A stretch of DNA of 64,000 nt from Roseateles sp. (GTDB lineage Bacteria; Pseudomonadota; Gammaproteobacteria; Burkholderiales; Burkholderiaceae_C), in the NCBI GenBank assembly GCA_019234295.1, contig JAFALK010000062.1:1-64000 (forward strand), read 5' to 3'. The notes below the pieces were generated by a model, which ran no database searches, was not told where the DNA came from, and saw only the letters and a list, made by a program, of their open reading frames with translations. Of this stretch, positions 40,462 through 49,990 are shown one piece after another (the first letter of the stretch is position 1; every line of letters starts with the position of its first letter). Both the position numbers and the translations under genes were made by a program.

Positions 40462-42438
40462 CTAGGCCGCAGCCTGGATCGCGTCGATCGTGGCGCTCAG
40501 CTCAAGCCAGCGCAATTCTGCGGCTTCCAGCTCGGCGTGGATGGCCTTGAGGCGCTTGCCGCCCTCGACGATCTCGCCGGGCGAGGTGCCCGGCGCCGCA
40601 AGCTTGGCCTCGATGGTGCTGCGCTCGTCGGCCAGTTTGTTGAGCCGGACGTCGATGGAATCCATTTCCTTGCGCAGGGGTCGGGTCTGTTCCGCCAGGC
40701 GTTGGCGGGCCTGACCGCTGGCCTTGCGGTCCACCACCGGAGCCGGCGGCGGAACGGGCGCTGCAACTGTGGCTGGGGCAGGCGCGGGGCCGGGGGACTT
40801 GAGCGCGGCCTTGGCGGCTTCCTTGGCCTGCTTGGCAGCTTCCTTGGATTGGTCGAGCAGCCATCTCTGGTAGTCGTCCAGATCGCCGTCGAAAGGCCCG
40901 ACGCCGCCAGCCGTAACGAGCCAGAACTCGTCACACACCTCGCGCAGCAGTGCGCGATCATGGCTCACGAGCATGACCGTGCCTTCGAACTCGTTGAGCG
41001 CCATGGATAGCGCCTCGCGGGTCTGCAGGTCCAGGTGATTGGTCGGTTCGTCCAGCAGCAGCAGATTGGGGCGCTGCCACACGAGCATGGCCAGCACGAG
41101 CCGCGCCTTCTCGCCGCCGGAGAGACTACCCACGGCCTGATTGACCATGTCGCCCACGAAACGGAACTGGCCGAGGAAGTCGCGCAACTCCTGCTCGCGC
41201 GCGCTCGGGCTGACTTCCTTGGCCAACCGCACCATATGCATCAGCGGCCCTTCGTCAGGGCGCAGAACGTCCATTTCCTGCTGGGCAAAGTAGCCGATGG
41301 ACAGGCCCTTGCCCTCGGTGATCTTGCCTGCCATGGCGCGTTGCATGCGGGCCACGGTCTTCACCACGGTGGACTTGCCCTGGCCGTTGGCGCCGAGGAT
41401 GCCGATGCGCTGCCCGGCCAGCACCGAGCGGTCGATGCCGCGAACGATGATCTTCTCGCCCTCGTCGGTGTCGTAGCCGCAGGCCACTTCATCGAACATC
41501 AGCATGGGGTTGGGCAGGCTCACTGGCTCGCGGAACTCGAAGCTGAAGTCCGAGGCCGTCAGCACCGGTGCGAGCTTCTCCATGCGTTCCAGGGCCTTCA
41601 CGCGGCTCTGCGCCTGCTTGGCCTTGCTGGCCTTGGCCTTGAAGCGGTCGATGAATTTCTGCAGATGGGCCATGCGATCCTGCTGCTTTTCAAACGCCGC
41701 CTGCTGAAGCACCATGCGCTCGGCCCGCATGGCCTCGAAGGCCGTGTAGTTGCCGCCGTAGCGCGTCAGCTTGGTCTCGTCGAGATGGATGGTGACCTTG
41801 GTGATGGCGTCGAGGAATTCGCGGTCGTGGCTGATGATGATCAGCGTGCCGTCGTAGCGCTGCAGCCAGGCCTCCAGCCAAACCAGCGCATCGAGGTCCA
41901 GGTGGTTGGTCGGCTCGTCCAGCAGCATCAAGTCGGCCGGGCACATCAGCGCGCGGGCCAACTGCAGGCGCATGCGCCAGCCGCCCGAGAAGCTGTTCAC
42001 CGGCGCATCGACCTGCGGGCCCTTGAATCCCAGGCCCATCAGCAGGGCTTGCGCGCGCGGCCGCGCGTCGAAGGCGCCGGCATCCATCAGCAGCCCGTGG
42101 GCATCGGCCATGGCGTGGCCGTCTTCGGCGGCTTCGGCTTCGGCCAGCGCCCGTTGCGCCGCCATCAGACGCGTGTCGCCCTCGAGCACGAAGTCAGTGG
42201 CCGATTGCTCGGTCTCGGGCATGTTTTGCGCCACTTCGCCCACCGCCCATTGGCGCGGAATCTCGACCTCGCCCTTGTCGCTTTGCAGGCGGTCGGTCAG
42301 CAGCGAGAACAGGCTGGATTTGCCGGCGCCGTTGCGGCCAACGAGGCCGATTTTTTCTCCGGGTTGGAGGGTGACGCTAGCGTCATCGAGAACAATCTTG
42401 GTGCCACGCCGCAGCGTGACGTTGCGCAGCGTGATCAT
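40462..42438 (-). CDS. ABC-F family ATPase (YheS type)
   Basis: The 658-residue protein has two ABC cassettes and no membrane segments: Walker A GRNGAGKSS and GANGQGKST, signatures NSFSGGWRM and GSLSGGEKAR, and Walker B LMLLDEPTNHLDLD and LLLLDEPTNHLDLQ. The linker between them (about 235-300) is Lys/Arg-rich and coiled (KFIDRFKAKASKAKQAQSR). After the second cassette come a Pro/Ala-rich stretch and a C-terminal coiled coil. ABC-F proteins act on the ribosome E site; the length and C-terminus fit the YheS/Uup side. It overlaps prmB by 4 bp. Confidence 0.92.
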   Translation of the reverse strand: MITLRNVTLRRGTKIVLDDASVTLQPGEKIGLVGRNGAGKSSLFSLLTDRLQSDKGEVEIPRQWAVGEVAQNMPETEQSATDFVLEGDTRLMAAQRALAEAEAAEDGHAMADAHGLLMDAGAFDARPRAQALLMGLGFKGPQVDAPVNSFSGGWRMRLQLARALMCPADLMLLDEPTNHLDLDALVWLEAWLQRYDGTLIIISHDREFLDAITKVTIHLDETKLTRYGGNYTAFEAMRAERMVLQQAAFEKQQDRMAHLQKFIDRFKAKASKAKQAQSRVKALERMEKLAPVLTASDFSFEFREPVSLPNPMLMFDEVACGYDTDEGEKIIVRGIDRSVLAGQRIGILGANGQGKSTVVKTVARMQRAMAGKITEGKGLSIGYFAQQEMDVLRPDEGPLMHMVRLAKEVSPSAREQELRDFLGQFRFVGDMVNQAVGSLSGGEKARLVLAMLVWQRPNLLLLDEPTNHLDLQTREALSMALNEFEGTVMLVSHDRALLREVCDEFWLVTAGGVGPFDGDLDDYQRWLLDQSKEAAKQAKEAAKAALKSPGPAPAPATVAAPVPPPAPVVDRKASGQARQRLAEQTRPLRKEMDSIDVRLNKLADERSTIEAKLAAPGTSPGEIVEGGKRLKAIHAELEAAELRWLELSATIDAIQAAA

Positions 42439-43301
42439 GCCGACAGAACTTCTTTGCTAATCAGGAGAACTTGCTCGTTGCCGGAGGTGGTGTCCATCCA
42501 GGTGACGGCGAGGTGAGGAAAGGCCGCCTCGAAGAAGGGGCGCTCGTTGCCGATCTCCAGCACGAGCACTCCGCTCTCATTGAGGTGTGCGGGAGCGTCG
42601 GCCAGCAACTGGCGGATGAAATCCATGCCGTCCTCACCACCGGCCAGCGCCAGCTCGGGTTCGGCGCGGTACTCGGCCGGTAGGGCCGCCATGGAACCAC
42701 TGTTCACATAGGGCGGGTTGCACAGGATCAGGTCGTAGCGCTTGCCAGCGGCAGGCTTGAGCCCATCGCCTTGCAGCAAGCGGATGCGATCCTGCAGTCC
42801 GTGTCTGTCCACGTTGATGCGCGCCACAGCCAGCGCGTCGGGGCTGAGGTCGATGGCGTCCACGCTCACGTCGGGCCATGCCATCGCGGCGAGCACGGCC
42901 AGGCTGCCGTTGCCGGTGCAGAGATCGAGCACCTGCGTCGTCTTGTCCGACAGCCAGGGATCGATGCTCGCGTCGGCGATCAACTCGGCGATGAAGCTGC
43001 GCGGCACGATGGCGCGCTCGTCCACGTAGAAGGATACGCCCTGAAGCCAGGCCTCTTTTGTAAGATAGGCGGCAGGCTTGCGCGTGGCGATGCGTTCATC
43101 GACCAGCGCGGCCACCTGGGCCTGTTGCTCGGGGCTCAGTTCGTCGGCTTCATGCTCGTCGAGTGCGTCCAGGGGCAGGCCCAGGCGCCACAGCGCCAGC
43201 CAGGCGGCTTCGTCGAAAGCGACCGCCGTGCCATGCCCAAAAGCAACGCCCGCCTCTGACAGGCGGGCGGCGTGATGCTCGATGCAGGTCAGCAGCTTCA
43301 T
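42435..43301 (-). CDS. prmB: Ribosomal protein L3 N5-glutamine methyltransferase
   Basis: PrmB methylates a glutamine of ribosomal protein L3. The 288-residue protein has the helical N-terminal domain, the KEAWLQGVSFYVDERAIVPRSFIAEL entry, SAM loop VLDLCTGNGSLAVLAA and the glutamine-binding NPPY motif (LCNPPYVNSGSM). The NSGSM after NPPY and the VPRSFIAEL segment point to PrmB rather than the release-factor enzyme PrmC. It overlaps both neighbours by ATGA. Confidence 0.93.
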   Translation of the reverse strand: MKLLTCIEHHAARLSEAGVAFGHGTAVAFDEAAWLALWRLGLPLDALDEHEADELSPEQQAQVAALVDERIATRKPAAYLTKEAWLQGVSFYVDERAIVPRSFIAELIADASIDPWLSDKTTQVLDLCTGNGSLAVLAAMAWPDVSVDAIDLSPDALAVARINVDRHGLQDRIRLLQGDGLKPAAGKRYDLILCNPPYVNSGSMAALPAEYRAEPELALAGGEDGMDFIRQLLADAPAHLNESGVLVLEIGNERPFFEAAFPHLAVTWMDTTSGNEQVLLISKEVLSA

Positions 43302-44458
43302 GTGTCCTGGTGCACTTCGAGCGTGATCTCAGTGAAGCTGGCCGCGTCATCCGCGGGTTCTTCTTCCTTGGGCGTCTGCTTGGCTGCGCCCGGTGCGTCG
43401 TTTTGCAGACGCCACAGAAGGTTGGTCGGCGAGTCGGCAAACATCAGGCCCTCCTCGCGCGTGATGGTGCCCTCGTTGATGAGCTTGGCGAAGTGCTCCT
43501 CGTAGGACTGCGAGCCCTCGGCCATGGACTTCTCCATCGCCTCCTTCACGCCCGCGAAGTCGCCACGCTCGATGAGCTCAGAGACGAGCTTGGTATTGAG
43601 CAAGATCTCGATCACCGGCACGCGACCGCCGGCGACGGCACGCACCAGACGCTGGGAAACGATCGCCTTAAGGCCGGCCGCCATGTCGTTGAGCAGGGCG
43701 GGGCGGGCATCGGGCGGGTAAAAAGACAGCACGCGGTTCAGCGCATGGTAGGTGTTGTTGCCGTGCAGTGTGGCCAGCACGAGGTGGCCCGAGAGCGAGT
43801 AGGAGATCGCTGCCGTCATGGTCTCGCGGTCGCGGATCTCGCCGATCAGGATGCAGTCCGGCGCCTGGCGCAGCGCGTTCTTGAGCGCGATGTGCAGGGT
43901 GGCGGTATCGCGCCCCACTTCGCGCTGGTTGACGAGCGACTTCTTGTTCTGGAACAAGAACTCCAGCGGATCCTCGATCGTCAGGATGTGGCCGCTCATG
44001 TTCTGGTTGCGCGTCTCCAGCATGGCCGCGAGCGTGGTGCTCTTGCCGGTGCCAGTGGCGCCCACCATGAGGATCAGACCGCGCTTCTCCTGGACCAGCT
44101 TGCCCAGCACGGGCGGCAGGCTCAGGCTCTCGATCGTGGGGATCTTGTGCGGGATGTGGCGGAAGACTGCTGCGATGGATCCGCGCTGGCGGAAGCCCGA
44201 GAGCCGGAAGCTACCGACCTTGGCCACGGAAACCGCCATGTTGAGCTCGCCCTCCCGCTCCAGTTCCTCGAGCGCCCTGGCGTCGATGACCTCCGAGATC
44301 AGCTGCTTAGGCTGGCCCGGCGTCAGCGCCTGGTCCGACAACTGCACCATCTGGCCGTTGAGCTTGACCAGCACCGGCATGCTGGCCGACAGGAAGACGT
44401 CGGACGCACCCTTCTCGGCCATCAGGCGCAGGATGCGCTCCATGTTTCCACCGCTCAT
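43298..44458 (-). CDS. PilT/PilU-family pilus retraction ATPase (PilU-like)
   Basis: The 386-residue AAA-like motor has an N-terminal PAS-like domain (LMAEKGASDVFLSASMPVLVKLNG) and a RecA-type C-domain with Walker A GATGTGKSTTLA, the Asp box ILTIEDPLEF, Walker B CILIGEIRDRETM and the His box LVLATLHGNNTY. The LRQAPDCILIGEIRD wording is closer to PilU than PilT. ATG 44458 has GGAGGG at good distance; a TTG farther upstream is less likely. Type IV pilus retraction is the expected role. It stands in a lysine/translation operon rather than with pil genes. Confidence 0.88.
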   Translation of the reverse strand: MSGGNMERILRLMAEKGASDVFLSASMPVLVKLNGQMVQLSDQALTPGQPKQLISEVIDARALEELEREGELNMAVSVAKVGSFRLSGFRQRGSIAAVFRHIPHKIPTIESLSLPPVLGKLVQEKRGLILMVGATGTGKSTTLAAMLETRNQNMSGHILTIEDPLEFLFQNKKSLVNQREVGRDTATLHIALKNALRQAPDCILIGEIRDRETMTAAISYSLSGHLVLATLHGNNTYHALNRVLSFYPPDARPALLNDMAAGLKAIVSQRLVRAVAGGRVPVIEILLNTKLVSELIERGDFAGVKEAMEKSMAEGSQSYEEHFAKLINEGTITREEGLMFADSPTNLLWRLQNDAPGAAKQTPKEEEPADDAASFTEITLEVHQDT

Positions 44459-44484
44459 GTCCAACCCTCCACTCAAGTGTGCTG

Positions 44485-45306
44485 TCAGGCCCGGAGCAAA
44501 TCGTTGATGCTCGTCTTGGCGCGCGTGCCGGCATCGACCTTCTTGACGACGATGGCGGCATAAAGGCTGTAGCGGCCGCCGTCCTTGGGCAGGCTACCGC
44601 TGATCACGACGGAGCCAGCAGGCACGCGGCCGTAGGAGACGCTGTCGGTCTCGCGGTCGTAGATCGGGGTGCTCTGGCCGATGTACACGCCCATGGAGAT
44701 GACCGAGTTCTCCTCGACGATCACGCCTTCCACCACCTCGGAGCGAGCGCCGATGAAGCAGTTGTCCTCGATGATGGTCGGATTGGCTTGAAGGGGCTCC
44801 AGCACTCCGCCGATGCCAACGCCGCCCGAGAGGTGGACGTTCTTGCCAATCTGCGCGCAGGAGCCGACGGTGGCCCAGGTATCCACCATGGCGCCTTCGT
44901 CCACATAGGCGCCGATGTTCACGTAGGAAGGCATCAGCACGACGTTCTTGGCCTGGAAGCTGCCGCGGCGCGCCACGGCCGGCGGCACGACGCGAACGCC
45001 GCTGGCGCGAATGGCCGCTTCATCCATACTGCCGTACTTGCTGGGCACCTTGTCGAAGAACTGCAGGTCACCCTCGCCCATGAGCTTGTTGTCATTCAGA
45101 CGGAAGGACAGCAGCACCGCCTTCTTGATCCACTGGTGCACGGTCCACTGGCCGACGGATTGGCGCTCGGCCACGCGCAAAGCGCCCTTGTCGAGCTCGG
45201 CGATCACGTGCTCGACCGCTTCGCGCACTTCGGGCGAGTTTGCCGGATTTAGGGAGGCACGGCCTTCCCAGGCCAGGTCGATGATGGATTGCAGTTGAGT
45301 GCTCAT
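44485..45306 (-). CDS. dapD: Tetrahydrodipicolinate N-succinyltransferase
   Basis: DapD transfers succinate to tetrahydrodipicolinate in the diaminopimelate/lysine pathway. The 273-residue protein has an N-terminal helical part ([15 protein letters not shown]) and a left-handed beta-helix of hexapeptide repeats ([45 protein letters not shown]). The ATG overlaps the dapC stop, so the transferase and transaminase are made together. Confidence 0.97.
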   Translation of the reverse strand: MSTQLQSIIDLAWEGRASLNPANSPEVREAVEHVIAELDKGALRVAERQSVGQWTVHQWIKKAVLLSFRLNDNKLMGEGDLQFFDKVPSKYGSMDEAAIRASGVRVVPPAVARRGSFQAKNVVLMPSYVNIGAYVDEGAMVDTWATVGSCAQIGKNVHLSGGVGIGGVLEPLQANPTIIEDNCFIGARSEVVEGVIVEENSVISMGVYIGQSTPIYDRETDSVSYGRVPAGSVVISGSLPKDGGRYSLYAAIVVKKVDAGTRAKTSINDLLRA

Positions 45307-46529
45307 TGGGGCTGGAAATTGCGGGTGAATTGCTGGATGCGCTGGGCGGCTTCGAGGCATTCGGCGGGCTCTGCGACCAGAGCCATGCGAATGCGCCCTG
45401 TGCCTGGGTTGACGCCGTGCGCCTCGCGGGCGAGCAGGCTGCCGGGCAGAACCTGGACATTGTATTGAGCCAGCAGTTGCTGCGCGAATGCGATGTCGTC
45501 TCCGCCAGGCACGCCGGCCCAGAGATAGAAGCCGGCGTCGGGCAAGCGGACGTCCAGTCCTTCGGCCAGCAGCGGCGTCACCTGTGCGAATTTGGTGCGG
45601 TAGAGCTCGCGATTCGCGACGACGTGTGTCTCGTCGTTCCAGGCCGCTACCGAGGCCGCCTGCACCATCGGGTTCATGGCGCTGCCGTGATAGGTCCGGT
45701 AGAGGAGGAACTTGCTGATGATGGCGGCGTCGCCGCTCACGAAGCCGGAGCGAAGGCCAGGCACGTTGCTACGTTTGGAGAGACTGGTAAACGCGATCAG
45801 ATTGCGGAAGTCATCGCGACCGAGTCTTGCAGCGGCCTCGAGGCCCGACAGCGGCGCCTCCTCGCGGAAATAGATCTCCGAGTAGCACTCGTCCGAGGCG
45901 ATCACGAAGCCGTAGCGATCGCTGAGCGCGAAGAGTGCCTTCCACTCTTGCAGAGGCATCACCGCGCCGGTCGGATTGCCGGGCGAACAGACGTAGAGCA
46001 GTTGAGTGCGGGCCCAGGTGGCCTCGTCGATCTGCGACCAGTCCACCGCGAAGTTGCGCGCCGGATCGCTGTTGGCAAAGACCGGGCGGGCGCCCGCCAG
46101 CAGCGCTGCGCCCTCATAGATTTGGTAGAAGGGATTGGGACAGACGACGGTGGCGCCCGGCTTGGCGCCGTCCACGACCGTCTGGGCCAGGGCAAACAGC
46201 GCCTCGCGCGATCCGTTGACCGGCAGGACCTGCCTGGCCGGATCGACTTTCAGCCCGTAGCGGCGTTGCAGCCATGCGCAGATGGCCTCCCGCAAGACGG
46301 GCTCTCCTGCTGTGGTCGGGTAGCCCGAGAGGCTCTTGAGGCTGGCCATCAGCGCCGCTTCGATGAGGGCCGGTGCCGCATGCTTCGGCTCGCCAATGCC
46401 CAAGCTGATGGGCCGAAAATCCGGATTGGGTATGACCACAGAATTGAGCTGACGCAGGCGCTCGAAGGGGTAGGGCTGCAAAAGACCCAGTCGTGGGTTT
46501 AACTGAGGATTCGTCGTGGCGGAATTCAT
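45303..46529 (-). CDS. dapC: Succinyldiaminopimelate transaminase
   Basis: DapC is a class I/II PLP aminotransferase that acts after DapD. The 408-residue protein has [49 protein letters not shown] and the PLP Lys in [15 protein letters not shown]. The start [14 protein letters not shown] is followed by the usual dapC opening [13 protein letters not shown]. It heads the minus-strand dapC-dapD operon. Confidence 0.93.
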   Translation of the reverse strand: MNSATTNPQLNPRLGLLQPYPFERLRQLNSVVIPNPDFRPISLGIGEPKHAAPALIEAALMASLKSLSGYPTTAGEPVLREAICAWLQRRYGLKVDPARQVLPVNGSREALFALAQTVVDGAKPGATVVCPNPFYQIYEGAALLAGARPVFANSDPARNFAVDWSQIDEATWARTQLLYVCSPGNPTGAVMPLQEWKALFALSDRYGFVIASDECYSEIYFREEAPLSGLEAAARLGRDDFRNLIAFTSLSKRSNVPGLRSGFVSGDAAIISKFLLYRTYHGSAMNPMVQAASVAAWNDETHVVANRELYRTKFAQVTPLLAEGLDVRLPDAGFYLWAGVPGGDDIAFAQQLLAQYNVQVLPGSLLAREAHGVNPGTGRIRMALVAEPAECLEAAQRIQQFTRNFQPQ

Positions 46530-46592
46530 GTCAGCATGATAGGGTGGCGCTGAGGTAAGACCGTGTGGGCATGTTTCGGAGTTGGAGTAGCG

Positions 46593-47387
46593 ATGCGCAA
46601 GAGTTGCCTGCTGTGGAGTGCCGGGTTGCTGGTGTTGAGCCAGTCCGTGGCGGCCGCATCGGAGACCGAGTGCCACAGCGTGGTCGTGAGCGCCGATCCT
46701 GAGTTCCCGCCTTTCGCTTGGTACGACGGGCAGACTCTGCGCGGCGCCAGCGTCGACGTGGTGCTGACCGTCTTGCACTCCATCAACCTGCCCTACGAGC
46801 TGCGCTACTCAGGCCCTTTCCTGCGTCTGCTGCACGGTGCCGAAGTGGGGGAGGTGGACATCATCACCGAGCTCAAGCGCACCCCGGATCGTGAGGCCTA
46901 TCTCGCCTTCACGGAGACACCGATATTTTCCAACCCAACCTCGGTCTTTGTGCGCGCCGGTGACTCTTTCAAGGACTACTCCGGACGTGAGTCGCTGCGC
47001 GGTCTCAAAGGCGGCGTCACGCGAGGCACGCGTTTCGGTGGAGGGCTGGACGACTATGTGCTGGGCCAGCTTCAGGTCGAAGTGGGTCCCGGCATCAGGG
47101 AGAATTTCAGCAAGCTGGCGGCTAAGCGCATCGATTATTTTGTGTCACCGCACTATCCAGCGATGACCTATCTGGTGACCAGCGGCCTCGAAGATCACTT
47201 CGAGGTGCTCAAGCCTTTTGTCGCGGAGGCCTTTGCCTATGTGGGCTGGTCGCGCAAGAGCCGGTGCCTGGAGCGACTCAAGGCGTTCGACGCTGCCCTG
47301 AAGCGTTATCTGGTCAATGTCAACACCAGCCGCGTGCTCAACAGCAGCTTCGCGGACTGGCGCCGCGCGCCGGTGATGGTTCGTTAG
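46593..47387 (+). CDS. Periplasmic substrate-binding protein (SBP_bac_3 type)
   Basis: The 264-residue protein has a signal peptide (MRKSCLLWSAGLLVLSQSVAAAS) and the type 3 solute-binding opening VVSADPEFPPFAWYDGQTLRGASVDVV, followed by the two-lobed pattern (VDIITELKRTPDREAYLAF, LRGLKGGVTRGTRFG). It may bind an amino acid or act as a sensor. No permease or ATPase is next to it. GGAG lies 7 nt before ATG 46593. It is divergent from dapC and its end overlaps the convergent rhomboid gene. Confidence 0.87.
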   Translation: MRKSCLLWSAGLLVLSQSVAAASETECHSVVVSADPEFPPFAWYDGQTLRGASVDVVLTVLHSINLPYELRYSGPFLRLLHGAEVGEVDIITELKRTPDREAYLAFTETPIFSNPTSVFVRAGDSFKDYSGRESLRGLKGGVTRGTRFGGGLDDYVLGQLQVEVGPGIRENFSKLAAKRIDYFVSPHYPAMTYLVTSGLEDHFEVLKPFVAEAFAYVGWSRKSRCLERLKAFDAALKRYLVNVNTSRVLNSSFADWRRAPVMVR

Positions 47388-47965
47388 CGCCGGCTGGAAC
47401 GCCAGTAGCGGATCAGCAGCCAGGCGCCCAGCATGCCGCCGAGGTGAGCGAAATGCGCCACATTGGCACCGACGCCATTGCTCACGCCCAGCACCAGTTC
47501 CAGCCCGCCGAAGATGAAGACGAAGACCTTGGCCTTCATCGGGATCGGCGGGAACAGCGGGACGATGATGCGATCCGGGAACAGCATGCCGAAGGACAGG
47601 AGTAAGCCGAAAATAGCGCCAGATGCGCCCACCGTCGGAGCCATGCTGTGGAAGAGCAGTGTGAAGACGAGCTGCACGGCCGCGGCGCTCAGGATGCTGG
47701 CTGCGAGGATCTGGAGGTAGCGCTTCTGGCCCCAGACGCGTTCGAGCTCGTTGCCGAACATCCACAGGCCGAGCATGTTGAAAAACAGATGCCAGGTGTT
47801 GGCGTGCAAGAAGGCGTAGGTGACGACCTGCCACGGCTGGAAGAGGCCCGACTGCAAGGGCCACAACATGAAATAGGGCTCGAAGTCGGAGGCAAGGGAG
47901 AACAAGCAGAACATGCCGACGCAAGCCAGCATGAATGCCTTGGTGACCGGAGAAATCGGTGGCAT
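47384..47965 (-). CDS. Rhomboid-family intramembrane serine protease
   Basis: The 193-residue protein has six predicted membrane helices and the catalytic dyad: Ser115 in GASGAIFG and His174 in HFAHLGGM. WHLFFNMLGLWMFGNELE is the conserved second-helix segment with the oxyanion His/Asn. It cleaves membrane proteins within the bilayer; the substrate is unknown. ATG 47965 gives the normal bacterial start; longer reading frames upstream are not family-like. Confidence 0.93.
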   Translation of the reverse strand: MPPISPVTKAFMLACVGMFCLFSLASDFEPYFMLWPLQSGLFQPWQVVTYAFLHANTWHLFFNMLGLWMFGNELERVWGQKRYLQILAASILSAAAVQLVFTLLFHSMAPTVGASGAIFGLLLSFGMLFPDRIIVPLFPPIPMKAKVFVFIFGGLELVLGVSNGVGANVAHFAHLGGMLGAWLLIRYWRSSRR

Positions 47966-48105
47966 GTTGGGAGTTCTTCTAGAGCGGACTGCAGCAGCTC
48001 GGGGCGGCGCGCAAGACGGCGCAGTGTATGCGCGATGCCGAAACGCCAAGAAGGGAAATACCTGGATGTCGGGGCGCGCTGACGGTCTTCAATAAGTGCG
48101 TGTCG

Positions 48106-48190
48106 TGGTGCCCGGAGCCGGACTCGAACCGGCACACCTTGCGGCGGGGGATTTTGAGTCCCCTGCGTCTACCGATTTCGCCATCCGGGC
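48106..48190 (-). tRNA. tRNA-Leu (CAA)
   Basis: The 85-nt minus-strand class II tRNA has acceptor GCCCGGA/TCCGGGC, anticodon loop CTCAAAA (CAA), a long variable arm, T-loop GGTTCGAGTCC and an encoded CCA. It is a single gene not in an array. Confidence 0.95.
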
Positions 48191-48286
48191 CACGGTTCGC
48201 ACGTCCATGCGGCCTTGCACCGCATGGAAGAAGCCGATTATGCCACGCGGCTACGCAATCACCGGCTCTGCGTCACAATGATCTGC

Positions 48287-49195
48287 ATGAGCACGAACGA
48301 CTACCCGACCCTCGAAGACGTAATCGGCAAGACGCCGCTGGTGAGGCTGCAACGGCTGCTGAAGGGCAGCGAGGCTCGCGGCAACGTGATCCTGGCCAAG
48401 CTCGAAGGCAACAATCCGGCCGGCAGCGTGAAGGACCGTCCGGCGATCAGCATGATCCGGCGCGCCGAGGAGCGTGGCGAGATCAAGCCAGGCGATACGC
48501 TGATCGAGGCCACCTCCGGCAACACGGGCATCGCCCTGGCCATGGCCGCCGCCATCCGCGGCTATCGCATGGTGCTGATCATGCCCGAGGACCTCTCCGT
48601 CGAACGCGCGCAGACCATGAAGGCCTTCGGCGCAGAGCTGATCCTGACGCCGCGCTCCGGCGGCATGGAGTACGCACGCGACCTGGCTGAGCAGATGCAG
48701 AAGGACGGCAAGGGCCGCGTGCTCGACCAGTTCGCCAACGCCGACAACCCTCGCATCCATTACGAGACCACGGGCCCCGAGATCTGGGCCGACACTCGCG
48801 GCCGCATCACCCATTTCGTTAGCGCCATGGGCACGACTGGCACGATCACCGGCGTCTCGCGCTTTCTGCGAGAGAAGAATCCGGCCGTGCGCATCGTCGG
48901 CGCGCAACCGGCCGAGGGCTCGCGCATTCCCGGCATCCGCAAGTGGCCCGAGGCCTACCTGCCCAAGATCTACGACCCGTCGGCCGTGGACGAGCTTGTG
49001 CTGGTCTCCCAGGCTGATGCCGAGGACATGGCGCGCCGCCTCGCCCGAGAGGAAGGTCTGTTCGGGGGCATCTCAGCGGCCGGCGCCTGCTCGGTGGCAC
49101 TGCAGATCGCGCAGCAGGTGGAGAACGCGACCATCGTCTTCGTGGTCTGCGACCGCGGCGACCGTTATCTGTCCACCGGCGTCTTCCCAGCATGA
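48287..49195 (+). CDS. cysM: Cysteine synthase B
   Basis: CysM makes cysteine from O-acetylserine and sulfide or thiosulfate. The 302-residue PLP enzyme has IGKTPLVRLQRLL, the PLP Lys in NNPAGSVKDRPA, EATSGNTGIALAMAAA and VSAMGTTGTITGV. The length and the absence of the CysA-type C-terminus favour CysM. ATG 48287 is used; ATG 48278 would add three residues. Confidence 0.94.
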   Translation: MSTNDYPTLEDVIGKTPLVRLQRLLKGSEARGNVILAKLEGNNPAGSVKDRPAISMIRRAEERGEIKPGDTLIEATSGNTGIALAMAAAIRGYRMVLIMPEDLSVERAQTMKAFGAELILTPRSGGMEYARDLAEQMQKDGKGRVLDQFANADNPRIHYETTGPEIWADTRGRITHFVSAMGTTGTITGVSRFLREKNPAVRIVGAQPAEGSRIPGIRKWPEAYLPKIYDPSAVDELVLVSQADAEDMARRLAREEGLFGGISAAGACSVALQIAQQVENATIVFVVCDRGDRYLSTGVFPA

Positions 49196-49202
49196 TCCGC
49201 GC

Positions 49203-49733
49203 ATGACGACCTGGCGCCACTGTCCGCAATGCCGTGCCGAGCTGGTCTTGCGCGTGGCCGAGGAAGATGGCGGGCCCAAGGAACGGCTTCGCTGCCCCGA
49301 CTGCGACTTCGTCCACTGGAACAACCCCACGCCCGTGCTGGCCGCGGTGATCGAATGCGTGGACCGCGGCGGCGCCGTGCTGCTGGCACGCAACGCGGCC
49401 TGGCCGGGCCGCTTCTTCGGTCTGATCACGGGCTTCATGGAAGCGGGTGAGTCGCCCGAGGACGGCATCCGCCGCGAGGTCTTCGAGGAAACGTCGCTGA
49501 CGGTGGGCCAGGTCAACCTGCTTGGCGCGTGGGATTTCCAGCGCATGAACCAGCTCATCGTCGGCTATCACGTGCAGGCACGCGGCGAGATTCACTTGTC
49601 TGCGGAGTTGGCCGAATATCAGCTCTTCGCCCCGGAAGATGTGAAGGTCTGGCCGCAAGGCACGGGCCAGGCGCTCGCGACCTGGCTGCGCAGCAAAGGC
49701 CTGGCTCCTAAAATGATCGGAGAAAAGGAATGA
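49203..49733 (+). CDS. Nudix hydrolase with N-terminal zinc ribbon
   Basis: The 176-residue protein has two Cys pairs (CPQC, CPDC, residues 7-32) forming a zinc ribbon, followed by a Nudix domain with box GFMEAGESPEDGIRREVFEE, which matches G-x5-E-x7-RE-U-x-EE. NudC-like NADH diphosphatases share this layout, but this protein is shorter and lacks the long N-terminal part, so the substrate is open. It begins 7 nt after cysM and overlaps the TusA-like gene by 4 bp. Confidence 0.9.
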   Translation: MTTWRHCPQCRAELVLRVAEEDGGPKERLRCPDCDFVHWNNPTPVLAAVIECVDRGGAVLLARNAAWPGRFFGLITGFMEAGESPEDGIRREVFEETSLTVGQVNLLGAWDFQRMNQLIVGYHVQARGEIHLSAELAEYQLFAPEDVKVWPQGTGQALATWLRSKGLAPKMIGEKE

Positions 49734-49963
49734 CCATGGAAGCCAATCGTGACCTCGACACCCGCGGACTGAACTGCCCGCTGCCCATCCTCAAGGCCAA
49801 GAAGGCTTTGGCTGAGATGGCGAGCGGCCAACTGCTCAAGGTCATTGCTACCGACCCTGGCTCGATGCGCGACTTCCAGGCCTTTGCGCGCCAGACCGGC
49901 AACGAACTCGTGGAGCAGACCACGGTCGCGGACGAATTCATCCACGTTCTCAAGCGCCGCTGA
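49730..49963 (+). CDS. TusA-family sulfur carrier protein
   Basis: The 77-residue protein has the TusA signature LDTRGLNCPLPILKAKKAL with the active Cys at about residue 16, then IATDPGSMRDFQAFARQTG. Such proteins carry persulfide sulfur for tRNA thiolation or cofactor synthesis. It overlaps the Nudix stop, and an ATG six nt later (49736) also has a good AAAGGA site. Its place after cysM fits sulfur metabolism. Confidence 0.93.
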   Translation: MTMEANRDLDTRGLNCPLPILKAKKALAEMASGQLLKVIATDPGSMRDFQAFARQTGNELVEQTTVADEFIHVLKRR

Positions 49964-49990
49964 GTGGCGCCGGGGCGCTGCCTCAGACGG

